Source: Ailurus styani
Lineage: Eukaryota > Chordata > Mammalia > Carnivora > Ailuridae
Length of the DNA stretch: 64,000 nucleotides
Direction: 5' to 3'
Assembly: GCA_002007465.1 (NCBI GenBank)
Contig: LNAC01000001.1
Span: forward strand, 5,970,121 to 6,034,120
Shown: in pieces, positions 48,035 through 58,917 of the stretch
Numbering within the stretch: the first letter of the stretch is position 1
Layout: every line of letters begins with the position of its first letter
Program-made: the position numbers and the translations under genes
Notes under the pieces: generated by a model
The model's database searches: none
The model's input: only the letters and a program-made list of their open reading frames with translations
Told to the model about the DNA's origin: nothing

Positions 48035-48350
48035 ACACGATCAGTTCATTTTCTGTTGCTCCTGAAATACATCACCGCAAAGTGAGTGGTTATTTATTCT
48101 CTCACAGTTGTGTAGGGTACAAGTCCATCCAGGTTCTCACTGGGTTAAGATCAAGGACCAGCAGGCCTTTGTTCCTTTCTCTAGGAGAGAATCCATTCAG
48201 AGGCCACCCACATCATTCCTTGGCTCGTGGCCCCATCTCCATCATCAAAGCCAACAACACTCATCGCTCTGACTGTAACTGGGAATGGTTCTCTGATTTC
48301 AGGGCTCTCAAGATTAGATTGGACTCACCGGGATAGTCTTCCTAGCTGGA
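48035..48350 (-). repeat. MLT1-type LTR fragment, antisense
   Basis: TCATTTTCTGTTGCTCCTGA, AGGAGAGAATCCATTCAGAG and CATTCCTTGGCTCGTGGCCC match reversed MLT1 phrases. Confidence 0.6.
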
Positions 48351-51300
48351 GGGCTTTAACTTGGTGCCGTCCTCGGGCCCTTTGGCCTTCAGAGTGCACA
48401 TTCCCAGGTTCCGGCAGTGAGGACGTGCACATCTCTGTAGGCTGTTACTCTGCCTCCTACCTCCATCGAAGGTTCAGATGTGGAATTTGAGATCAGGAAA
48501 AAATCAAGAATAATTTCAATTTTTTTGGTCTGAGGAATTGAAAGGGAGGAAGTCATTGAAGTGGGAAGACCAGGTTTGTGGCTTCAGGGTAAGTATCCAG
48601 AGCTCAGTTTAGGACATGCTACGTTTGAAATGCCTGTTAGACATCCAAGTTGGACGTGATGAGTTGGTGGTAGAACACGTGAGACTGAAGTTCAGGAGCA
48701 AGGATGGACAGCACACGCAAGTGGGAGTCCCCCTCACGTGGGTGGCGTCAAAGCTGTGAGAACACCGGAGACCACACAGGCCCCATCTGATCTCCACAAA
48801 GTCCTCACATTGTACCTTTGAGAACTTGATAGGGGTGAAGAATGTATTTTTAGTAAATCGAACGTGGAGAAAACTGCAGAAGAGGAGCATTGAACAGCAA
48901 AACCTAACCCAGAATTTCTCAGGACAAATTTCACAATCTTGCTTTACTTAATCCCTTGCAAGCTTTACCTTTTCTGTGAACTGTGTTTCTAGAATTAACT
49001 GCACCAGAACCAAGGATCGCAATGACTAAGACATAGCTCATCTTACATCAACTTCTGATTCTTTCCTGTTGAGGTAGTTTCATGTTACATTAGATCTGTA
49101 TTATTTTTCATACATGCTTGTTTAAAAGTTATAATAGACTCACTTCAGAGGGCAGTCCTTGACAAATTATGCAGTCTACAATTTATATGTAAGAAAGCTT
49201 TGAAAAGGAGCAAATACCAATCTGTCAGATTCTTGGAGTGGAATGTAGCTGATACTGCTAACAGAACAGTGTTTATTAAATTTTATTTTGAGTGGCACGT
49301 CACCTACCATATTTGTTTTCCCTTACTGGTACTACTGAATTTGCCAAAGGCCAAAAATTGGATCTCTTGTATGTGTTTAATCACCTCTAAGAAAATACTA
49401 ACATGGGTCACACCAGTAGCAGAATAAATGCGGAGAGGGGTTTCCGATCGTGAAAACTCCTCCCTGCCCCCTCCAAATCCGGGATTCAAACTATCGAGCA
49501 ACAGAAAGTCCCTCTGAGTAGTGAAAATAGATTGTCACCAAACTTCATAGCGCTGCCCCTCTGGCTCGCTGGATTCAATAGAGAGCCCTTTGAGGGCTCA
49601 ACCTTTACAAGTATTTCTGTCCAACAAGCCTAACTGGTTTCTAACATGCTGGGTAGGAGAGCAGGTCAGAAAAGCAGAGAAGGCCCCACTAGGTAAGCAC
49701 GCTGACCACAGTGGGCCGTGGGTATCGAATCCCTGCAGAAGAGGGGGGCTTCAGACCAGTCTGGCCTTTGATCCCTGGACACTTCTGGGAAGTTTGAGGA
49801 CATCATTCTGTTTGGGAAACTGATGTAATGGTGACCCTGAGTCATGAAGAGAAAGTTAGATTGCTTCAGTAGGCAGAGGTCTGGTTATCTGTTGCTTGCC
49901 AAGACCAACACGGAACCCAGTAGCTCACAGAAGCCGAGACCTTCCACGGTTCTCTGGTTGACTGGGTGGCTGTGGGCGCTGCTTTTGCTGGGTGTTGTAT
50001 TGGCTGGGCCTTTGGTCATCTGGAGACTTGACCTGGCTGGAACCATCTTCCGTGGCTTACCCACGTGCTGTGTGTGTGCTTTCTGCCAGTGGAAGCCCAG
50101 CTTAGGTTTCTTCCCAGTGGCCTTGCCATGTGGCTTGAGCATTTCACAGAATGACAGCTGGCTCTGAGAGGGAGTGTTTCAGGCATGTGAATGCCTTGGA
50201 AGTGGTTCAGCATCACTTCACTGCATTCTTTTGATGGTAGTGATTCACAGGGCCAGCTCAGACGAAGGGGCGAGGGAGAAGACTCCATGTCTCCGGGGGA
50301 GCAGTGGCAGAACGTGTGCGGCCATCTTTAATCCAGCGTAGCAGGGAAGTGGGTGATGGGGCCATACTGACGTGTGTGTGTGTGTGGTGAGGGGGCCAGG
50401 TGACCTTTCCGTCTCTAGAAAGATGACTCTTCGCAAAACTCGACTCTTTCCTGATGCTTCAAAGTGGTCGATACTTTATAATAAGGTTTTACTTCTATTA
50501 CAAGATTTTTGACCTTTAGGGAGTGTTTTAAAACTAAGAGAAACATTTCAGGGGTGTTTATTTGGTAAAAATAATAGCTGTGTTTTTTTAGGTAAGACAG
50601 TTCAGAAATAATGCCTATGGCAGTCATTGATCATAATAACAGCAGTGTAATTTACATGTAGAATGAGAACCTCTAGAAGGGATTCTAATCAGAATAAAAG
50701 AAAAGTTGACTATAAAACCAAATGTTAACTTGTCAGAGCAGCAGAATTTTCTGGTTCTTAGGTACCTTCTTGAAGTCACCTTGTCCTGTGATCTCAAGTC
50801 AGAGTGTTTCTTGGAGCTGCTCCTTGGATCTCGTCTCACCCGTAGGAGCAACAAAGAGCTGTGACATTAATCCATGTTACATTTGTGTTATTATACCACT
50901 CTAATTTTGAAACGACTTTCAGAATGAATTTTGAAGAACTCTCCCTTTGAGGAGCTTAAACATCCTTTCTCCCGCCCCTCTGGTTATCAATTTCTCCCTT
51001 TTTTGACCTATTTGTGCCTGAATTTGTAAAGTCTCAGTCCTGACCTCCAAGTACCCTTGTTTGTGTCATTTGCCGGAGCCCCGAGGTGGCACTCAGCAAG
51101 TGTTTGTTGAGTGTTCAGTGTTTTCCTGGATCCTGGCTTGAATAGTGAAGAAGCCTTTTTTATTACCTAGGACGAGGAGCTAGCCCTGTGAGCCCACTAA
51201 CCATCTAACGCCATAGTTACAGTAAATGAGGTGCTGTAAAAAGAGTAATTTGACAATATCATGACTTACAGATTGCACTTTGTTCTCTTTTACTTGAGTT

Positions 51301-51480
51301 TCTCTGTATTTTTAGCTTTTACCTGGCTAATGTGAAAAGGGGCCTATTTCCAGCAATATTGATTGGATTTTAAAAAAATCACTCAGGATTGAAAGATCAC
51401 TTACCTAGCATGTAGGGAATAAGTTACTTGTGTAAATTTGCTCGGGTAGTTTCTCTGCTTCATTTAAAATAACATTTTCA

Positions 51481-51668
51481 GGGTGCCTGGGTGGCTCAGT
51501 CAGTTAAGCATCTGCCTTCGACTCAGGTCATGATCTCGGGGTCCTGGGATTTAGCCCCATGTTGAGCTCCCTGCTCAGCATGGAGTCTGCTTCTCCCTCT
51601 CCTTCTGCCCCCTGCCCCCCAACTCGTTCTCTCCCTCTCCGATAAATAGATAAATGAAATCTTTAAAA
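51481..51668 (+). repeat. CAN SINE
   Basis: GGGTGCCTGGGTGGCTCAGT head of the CAGTTAAGCATCTGCC subfamily; tail GATAAATAGATAAATGAAAT. It lies about 0.8 kb upstream of the DHX32 start exon. Confidence 0.93.
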
Positions 51669-51939
51669 CAAAATAAATGTTTTCTTCTATTGCCACTTGA
51701 ACCAGATATTTTGGGATCAAGACTCGAGACTCTCAAGAAATATGCTTGAGATCAATTCAACAAAAGATCTTATTAATAAAAAGCTAGCTATAGCCTCAGA
51801 GGGGAAAAAAAAATCCACTTCCCTCACCTCTCATTGTGGACTGGCATAAGCAAATCTAAGTGAAGTCTTTAAAAATACTCTCCTTTAAGCTGAAGATTTC
51901 TTAATTAAAACGAAATAGACTGTCTTGTGAGTAGGGTTA

Positions 51940-52187
51940 GGGGAAGACTCCCCGGGCCCTCCCAGTTTTTCCCGGTTCACAGGATCCAGCATCTCTTTTG
52001 TGGTGGGGCCAGAGACCACGTGGGAGAGCCTCACCAGCGGGGCCTGTGCTCCAGGTCAGGCCGAGAGCACCAGGGCCAGTGTGCAACCGTCCGCAAGCTG
52101 GCCAGGAGAATCTTGCCGCCGACCGGACTTGAAGAGCTAGTCTGAATGATTCCTGGTGTTTCAAAGAGGCAGCAGAAAGGACAGGCA
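51940..52187 (+). other. Possible alternative first exon or promoter of DHX32
   Basis: This stretch is more GC-rich than the surrounding intron and contains several CpGs. It is followed at 52188 by a donor-like GGCA/GTAAGC, 119 bp before the acceptor of the start-codon exon. It could be a local non-coding first exon. No TATA box or Initiator stands out, and the implied intron would be unusually short. It could equally be ordinary unique intron sequence. Confidence 0.25.
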
Positions 52188-52306
52188 GTAAGCAGTTCAC
52201 AGAAAAAACCAGTGAACGCTTTGGTTTTGAACGCCTGTGCTTTTTCTTTTGAGCATCTTGTCTGTGTACCTAATTTTCCTTCTTTTTTTGGTTTGTGTGT
52301 TTGTAG

Positions 52307-52513
52307 GGCGGTGTCGGGACAGTGCAAAAGAGCGTGAGCTGCCACAGTAGGTGACACAGCAGAGAGGACCGGATGCAGATTTGAGGACCCGAAGTCTCGG
52401 CGATTGGGACATCCGAGTTTGTACCCGTAGACTCTCAGCCCTGTTCAGAGTGGGTTCTTGTAGGAGCAACTTGACCGTAGGATGCTGGCTCCTTAAGCTC
52501 ACTCTTGGCCAAG
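52307..52513 (+). other. DHX32: DHX32 5' UTR part of the start-codon exon
   Basis: A pyrimidine-rich run (TTTTCCTTCTTTTTTTGG, then GTTTGTGTGTTTGTAG) ends in an AG at 52305-52306, 207 bases before the ATG. It looks like a genuine 3' splice site. The start-codon exon is therefore probably internal, with a non-coding exon upstream, either in the CpG island at 38 kb or nearer. No in-frame ATG precedes 52514 within the same frame segment; the nearest upstream start-like codon is a TTG at 52505, which I do not use. The exact transcript 5' end cannot be seen from sequence alone. Confidence 0.6.
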
Positions 52514-52795
52514 ATGGAAGAGGAAGAACTGGAATGCCCAAACTCTGCCTCTGAGAAACGCTATTTCCCCGAATCCCTGGATTCCAGTGATGGGGATGAG
52601 GAGGGGATTTTGGCTTGTGAGGATTTGGAACTTAACCCTTTCGATGGACTGCCATATTCATCACGTTATTACAAACTTCTAAAAGAGAGGGAAGATCTTC
52701 CAATATGGAAAGAAAAATACTCCTTTATGGAGAATCTGCTTCAGAATCAAATTGTGATCGTTTCAGGAGATGCTAAATGTGGCAAGAGCTCTCAG
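52514..52795 (+). CDS. DHX32: DHX32 first coding exon (residues 1-94)
   Basis: This exon encodes the N-terminus of DHX32, a member of the DEAH-box RNA helicase family with degenerate motifs. The ATG lies in a good Kozak setting (AAG before, G after). The translation starts MEEEELECPNSASEKRYFPE and runs 94 codons in phase 0 to a consensus donor (CTCAG/GTGAGT). Residues 1-45 are an acidic, Ser-rich leader. Residues 46-72 match the conserved DEAH-family entry segment (YSSRYYKLLKERE, LPIWKEK). Residues 85-92 (GDAKCGKS) occupy the Walker A position, where active relatives have GxTGSGKT. The sequence agrees closely with my recollection of human DHX32. The frame stays open past the donor to a stop near 52841, so intron retention would truncate the protein. 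The gene identity is firm. Helicase activity cannot be judged from this piece, and loss of the canonical P-loop residues is a known trait of this paralogue. Confidence 0.95.
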
Positions 52796-52824
52796 GTGAG
52801 TACCTGTTGCAAAATGCCATATGC

Positions 52825-53153
52825 CTTATGCAAAATGAAATAAGTCAATCACAGAAAGACAATTATCATATGATCTCTCTGATGTGAGGAACTTGAGGGG
52901 CAGGGTGGGGGGTTGTGGGAGGGAGGGAGGGAAAAAAATGAAACAAGATGGGATCGGGAAGGAGACAAACCATACGAGACTCTTAATATCACAAAACAAA
53001 CTGAGGGTTACTGGGGGGTGGGAGGGTAGGGATAGGGTGGATGGGTTATGGACATTGGGGAGGGTTTGTGCTATGGTGAGTGCTGTGAAAGGTGTAAGCC
53101 TGATGATTCACAGACCTGTACCCCTCGGGCAAATAATAATAATAATAAAATAC
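52825..53153 (+). repeat. Carnivore L1 3' end, truncated, just after a DHX32 donor
   Basis: GAAATAAGTCAATCACAGAA, CATATGATCTCTCTGATGTG, AACAAGATGGGATCGGGAAG and TTCACAGACCTGTACCCCTC follow the 3' UTR of recent carnivore L1s in order. It ends in an (AAT)n tail. It contains the G-rich tract GGGTGGGAGGGTAGGG near 53016. It begins about 30 bp into the intron. Confidence 0.85.
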
Positions 53154-53814
53154 CATTTGCTTTAGGTGTTGTACTTTTTCGTTACTTAAATAAGTGCAAT
53201 GTCAGAGCTTAGTGTTCAGTTTTAATTATGTTATCTAAACCAAAAAAAAAAAGCATTAGCAATTCAGGCACAACAATTTAATTACCTAGTTTTATTTTTT
53301 AAAGCCAGCTGAATAACAGTTAATTATACCTGTGTGGATATTGTGTTTAGTGTACCAGTACATTTTCTCTAGAATAGTAGATAAAAATCCTTTCAAATTA
53401 TTTCATGGTTCGTATTACATTTAAAAGATGTGATAGGTGTTATTTGCCTGCCACAGATTTGGGGATTAGTTGTCATGTTTATGTCCCCAGCAGTCTGAAG
53501 GTGGAAGTGTTTGGTCATGCTTCTTGGCGAAGCTGGTTAAATTACGGAAATTCAATGGCACAGAAAATTTTTATGTTCAAGACTATAAGAAATAAGTGAG
53601 TGGTCCATATCATCCGGGCCCAAGGTCCTACATTTTGGGGTCTAGTGTGGAGGATAGAATTAGGGTAGATAGTTATTGAAAACTAACATATTGTCCAGGC
53701 TCTTCTTATACCTGAACTTCTATGTTTTATTTTGGTAGTATCTATATTTTGCTTTTAAATTCTAAAGCAAGCAGTATTTTTATTACAAAATTCACGTATG
53801 GATTCTTGCAATGC

Positions 53815-53955
53815 CAGAACTAGAATAGACCATAAAGGTACTCTGACAGAGTGCCTTCAGTTTTCAGGTGATAAAACTGGCCCAGCGGGATCTGATCATT
53901 CGTCTGATGTCATAGAACTTCCTGAGCCGCAGTTATAAGAATACTTTCTACTGTA
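53815..53955. repeat. Possible MIR fragment
   Basis: GTTTTCAGGTGATAAAACTG, then GGCCCAGCGGGATCTGATCA, loosely matches the MIR3/MIRb 'gatgagaaaactgaggccca' phrase. Confidence 0.4.
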
Positions 53956-54184
53956 CTTTGCCGCTTTCAGGTTGTTTGTTGCCTCTGAGGCTCACTTGTT
54001 CTGACTTGTAGAGAGGAGGGGTGGACAATAGGTAGTTTTTCTTTAACTTAGAGCTGCCCGATGTGGAGGGTTTGCTATGAATTGTTATTTGTTACAGGGA
54101 GTTATTGTTATAACAAATGCTTTTGGTCTGTCAGCAAGAAGCTACTGTTGAAAACTGAATGGGCATAACATTCCTGGTTTCTGT

Positions 54185-54860
54185 GGACAGATGGCAAGTT
54201 AAAAAATTATTTGAAGTTATTTTGCAATAATTCAGACTTAGGAAAAGTTGCAAAAATAGGACAAAGGTTTTCCATATGTTGTTCACCCAACTTTCCTAAA
54301 TGTAATATTTTACATGTGGTTTATCATTCTCTTTCCATGCACACATGCACACAAAGATATACAGACATGTACGTGTTTATTCTGAACCCTTTAAAAGTTA
54401 ATGATATGATGCCCTTTGCCTCCAAATACTTCAAATATTTACTAAAAACAGGGCACAGCCACACTGTAATTATCAAAGTCAGGAATGTAGAATTGACATT
54501 TCATGATTACCTAATGTACAGACATTCAAATTCCATCACTTTTCCTACTAATGTCCTTCATAATAAAAGTATTTTTCTGGTCGAGAACCCAATCCAAATC
54601 ACATTGCATGTAATCGCCATTTCTCTTTCCTCACCTCTAATCTGAAACAGCTGCTGTTTTTCCTCGTCCTTCGTGACCTTGACATTTCCGAAGAGGACCA
54701 CTAGGTGTTTTGTACGGCATCCCTCAGTTTGAGCCTGTCGGACGTTTCCTTAGATTAGATTCCAGTTATGCATTTGTGGCAGGAAGACCTGCAGGTGCTG
54801 TGGTGTCCTCTTTGGTGCCTCCTGTCAGGCTCGTCATTGCTTCCCGGCCCTGGCAGTTAG
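54185..54860 (-). repeat. Antisense old LINE segment
   Basis: GTTTTCCATATGTTGTTCAC, TCGTGACCTTGACATTTCCG and CATCCCTCAGTTTGAGCCTG are reverse landmarks of an old L1-type 3' region. The 144-codon plus-strand frame at 54211-54645 is a by-product. Confidence 0.5.
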
Positions 54861-54983
54861 CAGAGCAAGGAAGTAAATGTGGGGGAAGGTCTTACGGCTG
54901 CTCCCACTCGCTGCCTCTGACTCTGCTTCTCTGTCTCTAGCTCGGTTTCTCTTTCTTATGTATTTTTCTCTCTCTCTCTCCCA

Positions 54984-55060
54984 TACACACACACACACAC
55001 ACACACACGCACGCACGCACACACACACACACGCACACACACACGCACACACACATATAC
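54984..55060 (+). repeat. (CA)n microsatellite with ACGC interruptions
   Basis: Alternating CA for about 75 bases, broken by several CG steps (ACGCACGCACGC), preceded by a (TC)n run. It is a likely length-polymorphic locus. Confidence 0.95.
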
Positions 55061-55254
55061 ATATTTGTTTTTTTATTTCTCTGTGTGTGTCTTAAAAACC
55101 ACGAGTTCATGCTGGTGCCTCTGGCTCCAGTTCCACACCACAGGGTTCATTCTTTTTGCCTATTTCCCATGTGCAACACCCTTCTCTAACTGGGAAACCT
55201 GCCACTCATTTTTCATGATAGCTTTGCTTGTTCAGTCTTAGAATACATGCTTTT

Positions 55255-55437
55255 TTTTTTAAGATTTATTTATTTATTTGACAGAGAGAGAGAGAGATCA
55301 CAAGTAGGCAGAGAGGCAGGCAGAGAGAGAGGGAGAAGCAGGCTCCCCACTGAACAGGGAGCCCAATGCGGGGCTTGATCCCAGGACCCTGAGATCGAAG
55401 GCAGAGGCTTTAACCCACTGAGCCGCCCAGGCGCCCC
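55255..55437 (-). repeat. CAN SINE, reverse, young
   Basis: Perfect duplication AGAATACATGCTTTT at 55240-55254 and 55438-55452. A 10-bp deletion removes part of the ATCATGACCTGAGC segment. Confidence 0.96.
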
Positions 55438-55506
55438 AGAATACATGCTTTTAATGTAGTTTCAGAATTGCTAACCCATGCTTTTGGTTAAAAAAAATTA
55501 AATATG

Positions 55507-55690
55507 GGGCGCCTGGGTGGCTCAGTGGGTTAAAACCTCTGCTTTCGGCTCAGGTCATGATCTCAGGGTCCTGGGATGGAGGCCCGCATCGGGCTCTCTG
55601 CTCAGCAGGGAGCCTGCTTCCCCCTCTCCCTCTCTGCCTCCTTGTGATCTCTCTCCCTCTGTGAAATGAATAAATAAAATCTTTAAAAAA
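55507..55690 (+). repeat. CAN SINE, young
   Basis: Perfect duplication AAAAAAATTAAATATG at 55491-55506 and 55691-55706. With the reverse copy 70 bp to its left it forms a tail-out inverted pair. Confidence 0.96.
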
Positions 55691-56834
55691 AAAAAAATTA
55701 AATATGTACTTCCTGAGTTTTCTTTTAGAACTTGAGATCTTTAAGGGTAAGAATTATCATATATTTGCAGTATGTTAATACTTAGCAGTGCTTTCTTCTG
55801 TCATCTTTGAATTCTCAACCATTTTCACAAATAATGCTTGTTTTCTGTTAATTGGGAAGTCAGTGTGTATCTACAGGTTGGCAGAAATCAAAATAGTCCT
55901 CAGATGAAGGGAAAATGGGCCAGTTTCGGACTAATTTAAATATTGGGAGCTTGGTTGTTTTCTCAATTCTGGAAACAACCTGGTTATTTTTTACAGAGCT
56001 TCCAGGACTATTTTGTTCCTCAGAGTTTTAAGCCTTTCAAACAAAAGTTTGTCTTTAGACCCAAGCCTTCTAAAGAGGACCACAAACATTTTGTAGAATC
56101 CTAAAAATTTCATCTCTCTTTGGTCCAGCTGGCATTTTGTGACTGCCCTAGGGAAAATAGGACAACCTTTCATATATTTATAGAGCCTTTTCCTATTGCC
56201 TTTTTTGGGGGCAGCTTTATAAAACTTGAAAGAGAATGAAATATTTTTAGAACTGTCTGTTTTATTTGCTTCTCCTCTAGCTTTTGTCCTGAAATTTCTC
56301 AGGAAATGGATGGGTTAGTGAGGTGGATAAGTGCACTGTACTTGAGACTTCACCTAAATTAAGAAACTATATGGTATGGAATGTCTCCACTCTATTCATT
56401 GAGTAAACATGCCAACCTTGTTTTCTGCTGGTAGATCCTACCTGTGTTCACTCCATGTCAAGATATGGACAAGATATGTACAAATTACGATAGCCGGGGA
56501 CGTGGGACATATAATTCAGAAGGGGACCCACTCCTCAGCAATGTAGCCTGACACAGTGCTTCACCTTGGGTGGCCTCAGCAACATGCTCAGGCACAGACA
56601 CTTTGCAGGAATGTTTTTGTGAGGATTCATACCTTTGGGTGAATCGGTGGTCCTGAAGGTTCCTTTCAACTTTTGGATTCCATGATTCTGGTTCCAGAAC
56701 AAGAGTGAGAGACCAGAGCCTCTGCACTGGCTGCAGCCCCCATGGTCCTAGAAAGCAGAAGAGGAACTGGGCTGGCACGGACAGAGGAGTGATGAAAAAT
56801 GAGGGCTTGGGGGCCTTTGGGACTAGGATGTATT

Positions 56835-57028
56835 TTTTTTTTTTTTAAGATTTTATTTATTTCACAGAGGGAGAGAGATCACAAGGAGGCAGAGAGGCAG
56901 TCAGAGAGAGAGGGGGAAGCAGGCTCCCTGCTGAGCAGAGAGCCCGACGCGGGCCTCGATCCCAGGACCCTGAGATCATGACCTGAGCCGAAAGCAGAGG
57001 CTTTAACCCACTGAGCCACCCAGGCGCC
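56835..57028 (-). repeat. CAN SINE, reverse, young
   Basis: Perfect 17-bp duplication TGGGACTAGGATGTATT at 56818-56834 and 57029-57045. Confidence 0.97.
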
Positions 57029-57670
57029 TGGGACTAGGATGTATTAACAGGAGTAGCGTAGCATCTCACAGACGACTTTTTGTCTCACTTCACTTATGCA
57101 CGTGTCCATTCGGTGAGCTGAAAGCATCTCTGGCAGTGGGTTTGAGGACAGGAAGTTCGACATGGATGCAACTCACGTGGCTGTCTTCTGGCCCCAGGGG
57201 CAGCCGTGGGCCCACACATGGATGCTGCCGCCGCCGCCACTGCTCTCCTGGATGGGGCCCCCTGAGGACCCCAGGCCCAGCTCTCCCAGGCCCAGCCCCT
57301 GGCCTCTGGGCCTAATGCCTGGAGAATGGAGCATCTTTGCCTCACTTTGAGTTTGTACAACTTGTAGAACTCCAGCCAGTAATTAGAGTTGATGAAGCCC
57401 TGATGTAGATTAGATTCTGGTTCCTCAGAGGACTCCTCTTACCTCCTCTCATGCCAACGGATGGGCCCGAGTCCTGGTGATCTGCTGTTGGGCCGGAGAT
57501 AAGAGCCGGGGCCGCACGTTCTCACTGTGCACTCACACTGATTGCCTTGCACACCCCAGAGCCAGCCGAGCCAGGCTTTGGGACAGAGCAGAGCAGCATG
57601 CTTCAGGCTTTAACACACTTGGCATGTCACACAGTCCAGGAAATGGCATTTAAAAAATGGGTTGAGGGAG

Positions 57671-57872
57671 GGGTGCCTGGGTGGCTCAGTCAGTTACACA
57701 TCTGCCTTCAGCTCAGGTCATGATCCCAAGGTCCTGGGATCAAGCCCCACGTCGGGCTCCTTCCTCAGCAGGAAGCCTGCTTCTCCCTCCTTCTACCTCT
57801 CCCCACACTCACGCTCGCTCACTTGCGCTCTCTCTCTCAAATAAATAAATAAAATCATTTTAAAAAAAGAAG
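57671..57872 (+). repeat. CAN SINE
   Basis: GGGTGCCTGGGTGGCTCAGT head. Flanks AAAATGGGTTGAGGGA and AAAATGGGCTGAGGGA differ by one base. Confidence 0.95.
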
Positions 57873-58736
57873 AAAAATGGGCTGAGGGAGTTTGAAACAA
57901 TTGTGAGGTGAGTTCCGAATGAAAATAGTTGTGGTTGCGATTTCTAGTAGGGAGAGTTTCTAGAGCAAACATACAGATTTGGGGGTTGTCTATGGCCCAG
58001 ACTCCCAGATAAATATGTAAATAGGTTTATTTGTGTGTGTGTGTGTCAAAAGAACAGTTTCTGTTCTTCCCTAAGCAGCCTGAGGTGACCTCTGAAAATG
58101 GTTTGCTATTCGCTTGACCCAGAAAACCCTATGAAATCATGCAAATCAAGAGGTTCAAATCTTCATGTTCACTTGAAGAACACACGTGACACTGCCCAGG
58201 CCATCAGGGGTATGCAGATCTGAAATGCCACCAAGTATCTGAGGGATGCCGCTTTACAGGAGCGGCACGTGCCATTCTGTCCCCGCAGTGGTGGAGTGGT
58301 CGGTGTACCCAGGCCAGACAAGGGGCTGCGCACAGGGTCGGGGGCCCAAGAAGAGTGCTGAATTTTAACTGCACGTGCTTAGAAATGCAGAGTCACACAG
58401 AACATAAGGGTTTAAATGTCAGTTCTCTGGTTATCGAGCGCATCCAGGCGAACAAAGCCCCCCAAGATGCAGCCCGGAACTTATAGGGCTCCGTGGTCGT
58501 GTTAACCCACACATGAGCTCTCCCTGCCACACTGAGCCATCCTGAGTGAAGAAGACCGGGTTGTCCCTAATGTCCCTCCTCGGAAGAGGAGGTTGCACAG
58601 AAGAAAAGGGTATTCCAGAAGAAACTGAAAAAACAAAAACTTACGGCCCCAAAGTAAATTCTGCTGAGAATAGATGAAAAAAAAAAAAGCCGTTTCCTAT
58701 TTTGTTCTTCAGATTGCATGACTTTTGCTAAGTTCT

Positions 58737-58917
58737 TTTTTTTTTTTTTAAGATCTTATTTATTTATTTGACAGAGAGCACAAGCAGGGGGAACAGGAGA
58801 GGGAGAAGCAGGCTCTCCACTGAGCAGGGAGCCCAATGCAGGGCTCAATCCCAGGACTCTGGGATCATGATGTGAGCTGAAGGCAGATGCTTAACTGACT
58901 GAGCCACCCAGGCGCCC
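58737..58917 (-). repeat. CAN SINE, reverse
   Basis: Perfect 14-bp duplication TTTTGCTAAGTTCT on both sides (58723 and 58918). Confidence 0.96.

Larger units (their letters stand above)
47105..48725 (+). repeat. Unnamed ancient repeat, copy C, with two nested insertions
   Basis: The head is L2-like (AACAAATATTTACTGAATGC, TGTGCCAGGCTCTGTGGTAG). Later phrases are GAGATGGGAAGCCAGTAGAG, AACAGGGTCACTGCGGCTGG, AGTCAGGAGGCTGCTGCCGT and, after an LTR, TTTGAAATGCCTGTTAGACA. A SINE at 47.4 kb and an LTR at 48.04 kb split it. Confidence 0.55.
38394..52306 (+). other. DHX32: DHX32 upstream intron (probable)
   Basis: This is the interval between the bidirectional island and the start-codon exon. If DHX32 transcription starts in the island, it is intron 1. 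Named repeats are listed separately. The stretches 38620-40350, 41140-41790, 42750-43980, 44300-45480, 46330-47100, 48730-51470 and 51680-51930 show only unique-looking AT-rich or mixed sequence with no recognisable gene, RNA or transposon. Confidence 0.55.

Noticed and set aside
54211..54645. 144-codon plus-strand frame in the DHX32 intron
   Set aside because: Antisense to an old LINE segment, with no conserved domain.
57160..57360. GC-rich block with opposite-strand frames as a hidden exon
   Set aside because: No splice sites in a consistent phase with DHX32 and no match to the known order of DHX32 residues 94-95.
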